DNA of 64,000 nucleotides from the NCBI RefSeq assembly GCF_000213255.1, contig NC_015520.1, positions 1,880,001 through 1,944,000 of the forward strand. Reading direction: 5' to 3'. The DNA is from Mahella australiensis 50-1 BON (GTDB lineage Bacteria; Bacillota; Clostridia; Mahellales; Mahellaceae). The notes beneath the pieces were generated by a model, which saw only the letters and a list, made by a program, of their open reading frames with translations, did not search any database and was not told the origin of the DNA. A program made the position numbers and the translations under genes. Positions within the stretch are counted from its first letter, which is position 1. The number at the start of each line of letters is the position of its first letter. Shown one piece after another: positions 62,941-64,000 of this stretch.

Positions 62941-63702
62941 TCACCAGTATTTTTTTATCAGCTCTATAGTTCTTCGAACGCCCTCATATTGATCACCGCG
63001 GCCTTCGAACTCCACTGACAGGCAACCGTCAAAACCGCTTTCTTTTAATATATCCAAACATTTTTTAAAGTCAAATTCGGCTACTTCGCCATTTTCATCA
63101 AAATCATAGGTTTTGGCATGAGCTATATCAGCATACTTGGCAATTTTTTGCAATCCTTCATAGCGAATATCCGGTGCGAAATTTCCAAAATCAGGGCACG
63201 AACGAAAATAAGGAGAATTAACTTGTTCAAATAAGCCCACTATATTATTGGGATCAGCAGACAATCCACCATGATTTTCTAATAGCACCTTTACACCTAC
63301 TTTCTCTCCATAGTCCGCCAGCTCTTTATAGGAAGCCGCCGTTATAGAAAGATCATATGGCGGTTCCTGCATGCCGGTATTAACCCTGATAGATGGACTT
63401 CCTATGTATGCGGCTATATCCATCCACAACTTTATCACTTTTAAATCAAAGTTGCGCTTTCGTTCTTCGCGATTGGATATATTGCCAGTATCTACCGGCA
63501 TATTAACTACCGAAGCTTGAGCCTCTTGTAATTCTCTCTTTATCTCGTCTAGATAAGCTGAATCAGTATTGCGAAAATGCATAGAGCACAACTCTACGGC
63601 GTTGACACCATACCTGTCCTTAACAAAGCCAGCCATCTGCGGAAGTGAAAAATCCTTGTTGACATGGTCTCTTAAACTCCATGATGAAACTGCAATATAC
63701 AT
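62941..63702 (-). CDS. Sugar phosphate isomerase/epimerase-like TIM-barrel protein
   Basis: 253 residues of the AP-endonuclease-2/xylose-isomerase-like barrel family. Typical strands are YIAVSSWSLRDH, VNAVELCSMHF and VKVLLENHGGLSADPNNI (metal Glu at the end of the strand). CPDFGNFAPD, then HAKTYDF (metal His) and GCLSVEFEG (metal Glu) complete the set. The sugar it acts on is not readable. AGAGGTGGG precedes the ATG, and the promoter at 63734-63762 makes it the first gene of the operon with the UroD-like, cupin and ManD-like genes. Confidence 0.9.
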   Translation of the reverse strand: MYIAVSSWSLRDHVNKDFSLPQMAGFVKDRYGVNAVELCSMHFRNTDSAYLDEIKRELQEAQASVVNMPVDTGNISNREERKRNFDLKVIKLWMDIAAYIGSPSIRVNTGMQEPPYDLSITAASYKELADYGEKVGVKVLLENHGGLSADPNNIVGLFEQVNSPYFRSCPDFGNFAPDIRYEGLQKIAKYADIAHAKTYDFDENGEVAEFDFKKCLDILKESGFDGCLSVEFEGRGDQYEGVRRTIELIKKYW

Positions 63703-63733
63703 ACCTACCCACCTCTTTCTTAATTATGAATAT

Positions 63734-63762
63734 ACTATAACACCCTCTATTATATGCGTCAA
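63734..63762 (-). promoter_or_regulatory. Promoter of the ManD operon
   Basis: On the minus strand TTGACG (63762-63757), a 17-base spacer and TATAGT (63739-63734), each one base from consensus or nearly so. It is placed about 30 bases before the first start codon at 63702. Confidence 0.75.
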
Positions 63763-63858
63763 GCACATATTTACCAAAACCTTCGATTCGTAATATATAA
63801 CTGAAACGGGTGATACAAAGCGATACAAATGATATAAAGCCGGAGAACGCCTTGAAAT

Positions 63859-63995
63859 ATTGCGTAGGCGTACTCAATGAGTGCAGCGCAGAGCAAGCGT
63901 AGGTCGGGCATGGACGCCCGACCAGCCGACACTGAGCATGGACGCGAATTGCCGGCGCTAGCTTGCTGAAGCGAAACGAATTATAAGTACGCAAT
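63859..63995. repeat. Highly structured element of unknown type at the right edge
   Basis: ATTGCGTA (63859-63866) and TACGCAAT (63988-63995) close the element. Inside, AGCAAGC (63892-63898) pairs with GCTTGCT (63961-63967). A G/C-rich hairpin GGTCGGGC/GCCCGACC (63902-63923) sits in the middle, and the decamer GCATGGACGC occurs twice (63908-63917, 63936-63945). It is visibly more G/C-rich than its surroundings and has no convincing coding frame. It could be a structured RNA, part of a mobile element continuing past the window, or a genomic repeat. The 150 bases before it (63703-63858) hold only the promoter and a short run of GATACAAA-like repeats. Confidence 0.6.
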
Positions 63996-64000
63996 CATTA

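Noticed and set aside
63620-63994. Open frame of 124 codons on the minus strand at the window edge
   Set aside because: It runs through the folded element, the promoter at 63734-63762 and the start of the TIM-barrel gene in another frame. No ribosome binding site.
63859-63995. Retron msr-msd
   Set aside because: The closing arms are only 8 bases, no long msd stem is seen, and no reverse transcriptase is in the window. Kept only as one possibility.
1-64000. CRISPR array
   Set aside because: I saw no regularly spaced repeats. The short repeats at 57935-57964 and 63811-63840 are too short and few.
1-64000. rRNA or tRNA genes
   Set aside because: No rRNA stretch and no convincing tRNA cloverleaf (GTTCGA-type T-loop with a CCA-side stem) was noticed. 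A dedicated tRNA scan could still find one I missed.

Overview
The window reads as a stretch of chromosome from a spore-forming, anaerobic Firmicute of the Clostridia type that lives on plant cell-wall polysaccharide. The ywmB-murA-spoIID gene order is typical of endospore formers. A clostridial-type ferredoxin, YesM/YesN two-component systems, CUT1 sugar ABC importers without their own ATPase, and heavy use of ATA for Ile fit the same picture. A Mahella-like or other thermophilic clostridial genome is my best guess, but the sequence alone cannot prove it. Most genes lie on the minus strand.

Layout. 1-3.3 kb: the 5' part of an unrecognised gene behind two LacI-type operators, then a sugar-acid block (split UxaA-family dehydratase, DapA-family aldolase/dehydratase). 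This block is divergent from a LarA-family racemase gene (3.3-4.6 kb) across a mirrored promoter pair. 4.6-7.8 kb: spoIID, murA and a ywmB-like gene. 7.9-12.9 kb (plus strand): ferredoxin, a 1175-residue glycosyltransferase/GH130 fusion and a GT4 glycosyltransferase. 13-14.3 kb: an L,D-transpeptidase and a GNAT acetyltransferase. 14.4-19.4 kb: Gfo/Idh/MocA oxidoreductase, ChbG/YdjC deacetylase and a GH106-like hydrolase behind a good promoter.

19.5-45.5 kb is one large polysaccharide locus. Read in the direction of transcription it runs: a 2188-residue exported enzyme with a GH30 and a second clan-A hydrolase domain; a 970-residue FtsX-like permease; an exported binding protein with carbohydrate-binding-like domains; two permeases; an NHL-TPR-Yip1 membrane protein; a DUF5696 protein; two more permeases; a lipoprotein binding protein; and a YesM/YesN pair. 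45.8-55.3 kb holds a beta-helix (pectate-lyase-like) protein, deoC, a complete LplABC-type importer and a second YesM/YesN pair. 55.4-57.9 kb holds a DUF4038 hydrolase, an RpiR regulator and a truncated FGGY kinase.

57.9-59.8 kb is an IS200/IS605 element with a nonsense-mutated tnpA and an intact tnpB. It lies between two genes that have both lost their 5' ends (FGGY kinase and SDR dehydrogenase). 60.1-63.7 kb is a second sugar-acid operon: TIM-barrel isomerase, UroD/MtaA-like protein, cupin and ManD-like dehydratase. The last 140 bases form a strongly folded element of unknown identity.

Together the genes suggest extracellular cutting of a glucuronoxylan- or pectin-like polymer, import of oligosaccharides by three ATPase-less CUT1 systems that probably share one ATPase encoded elsewhere, cytoplasmic trimming, and catabolism of hexuronates and aldonates. 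The best candidates for undescribed biology are the DUF5696 / NHL-TPR-Yip1 / FtsX-like / CBM-binding-protein module, the GT-GH130 fusion, and a set of long perfect intergenic hairpins without U-tracts.
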